Part shown: positions 63,700 to 64,000 of the stretch, one piece after another
Position numbering within the stretch: the first letter of the stretch is position 1
Layout of the letters: each line of letters opens with the position of its first letter
From: Apostichopus japonicus
Lineage: Eukaryota > Echinodermata > Holothuroidea > Aspidochirotida > Stichopodidae
Reading direction: 5' to 3'
DNA length: 64,000 nt
NCBI RefSeq assembly: GCF_037975245.1
Contig: NC_092580.1
Span: forward strand, 19,144,501 to 19,208,500
The notes under the pieces: generated by a model
Told to the model about the DNA's origin: nothing
Database searches by the model: none
Seen by the model: the letters and a program-made list of their open reading frames with translations, nothing else
Translations under genes and position numbers: made by a program

Positions 63700-64000
63700 C
63701 TATTCGTGGGTGAAAGACAATTTAGGGATTTCCAACCAGAAGTATATTTTCGTGAAGGCAATGACTTACGCGATTGAGGGAGTACCGATGACGCAATACC
63801 TCCCAGATGTTCCATTCTTAGAAACTTTTGTCATCCGGCACCCGAAGAAAGTTTTCAAATCTTTCAAAAAGGCAACAACTGTCGAATTCGATGTCGATAT
63901 ATCGAAAATGGAAAGGTCCGATATGGTGAATGATATACCGATTTTATCGTCCGCAGTACTTTTATCATCAGTTGTACGAAAAATGGCAAACCGTGAAAAG
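63700..64000 (+). CDS. Sulfotransferase-like protein, internal exon (runs off the window)
   Basis: The acceptor 'tcacttttgcag' is followed by an open frame of 100 codons to the window end, with one base completing the previous codon. It reads YSWVKDNLGI, then KYIFVKAMTYAIEG, then YLPDVPFLETFVIRHPKKVF and KSFKKA. The 'IRHPKKVFKS' segment fits the 3'-phosphate-binding motif (R-x-P ... S) of P-loop sulfotransferases, and 'FVKdM.Y' with 'LPD' before it is typical of the invertebrate cytosolic sulfotransferase-like family (some database entries carry a misleading aminotransferase-like name). The P-loop exon should lie upstream but I could not find it. The substrate cannot be predicted. Confidence 0.7.

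Overview
The window is animal nuclear DNA: split genes with GT-AG introns, conserved exon phases, a 5' fragment that looks like U2 snRNA, tRNA-derived SINEs and many MITEs. Single-pass receptors made of one-exon HYR (hyalin repeat) domains, long G-runs and a dense hAT-type MITE load suggest an invertebrate deuterostome, most likely an echinoderm (a sea cucumber would fit). The lineage is an inference; the exon models come directly from the sequence.

Left third (1-25.6 kb): a segmental duplication with an offset of about 17.78 kb (1-7940 matches 17777-25587). Each copy carries a plus-strand gene for a cell-surface HYR protein. The second gene is complete (signal peptide exon at 15191, five HYR exons, a membrane/tail exon ending at 24484; 523 aa). 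The first lacks its 5' end, which lies left of the window. The HYR exons are almost unchanged between copies, but the membrane/cytoplasmic-tail exon has diverged with mostly amino-acid-changing substitutions. Copy 1 also carries a U2-snRNA-headed retroelement whose intact empty site is kept in copy 2. Between the copies are a Russian-doll nest of DNA transposons (10.77-13.15 kb), a local tandem duplication (13.5-14.9 kb) and a minus-strand first exon resembling the queuosine-salvage protein QNG1; a second QNG1 exon fragment sits far away at 25.6 kb, in an order that cannot make one gene.

Middle (30-48 kb): two neighbouring plus-strand genes for secreted repeat proteins. The first (30674-34553, 713 aa) has a signal-peptide exon followed by one large exon with 16 acidic repeats of about 41 aa; that exon has no methionine in its true frame, so ATG-based ORF calling sees only shadow frames. 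The second (40293-47677, about 258 aa) is the most novel object here: a signal-peptide exon, a 23-bp minisatellite in intron 1, then nine small phase-0 exons of 22-24 codons, one per roughly 460-bp tandem genomic unit, and a 16-codon terminal exon. It looks like a precursor built by repeated duplication of a whole exon plus its introns.

Right third (50-64 kb): an intronless gene for a basic coiled-coil protein of unknown function (50966-52084); a complete eight-exon REXO4-type 3'-5' exonuclease gene on the minus strand (60746-54141, 480 aa) with a 48-bp minisatellite in intron 3; and the start of a sulfotransferase-like exon running off the right edge. The remaining long stretches are non-coding and rich in MITEs, (TA)n tracts and poly-G/C runs.
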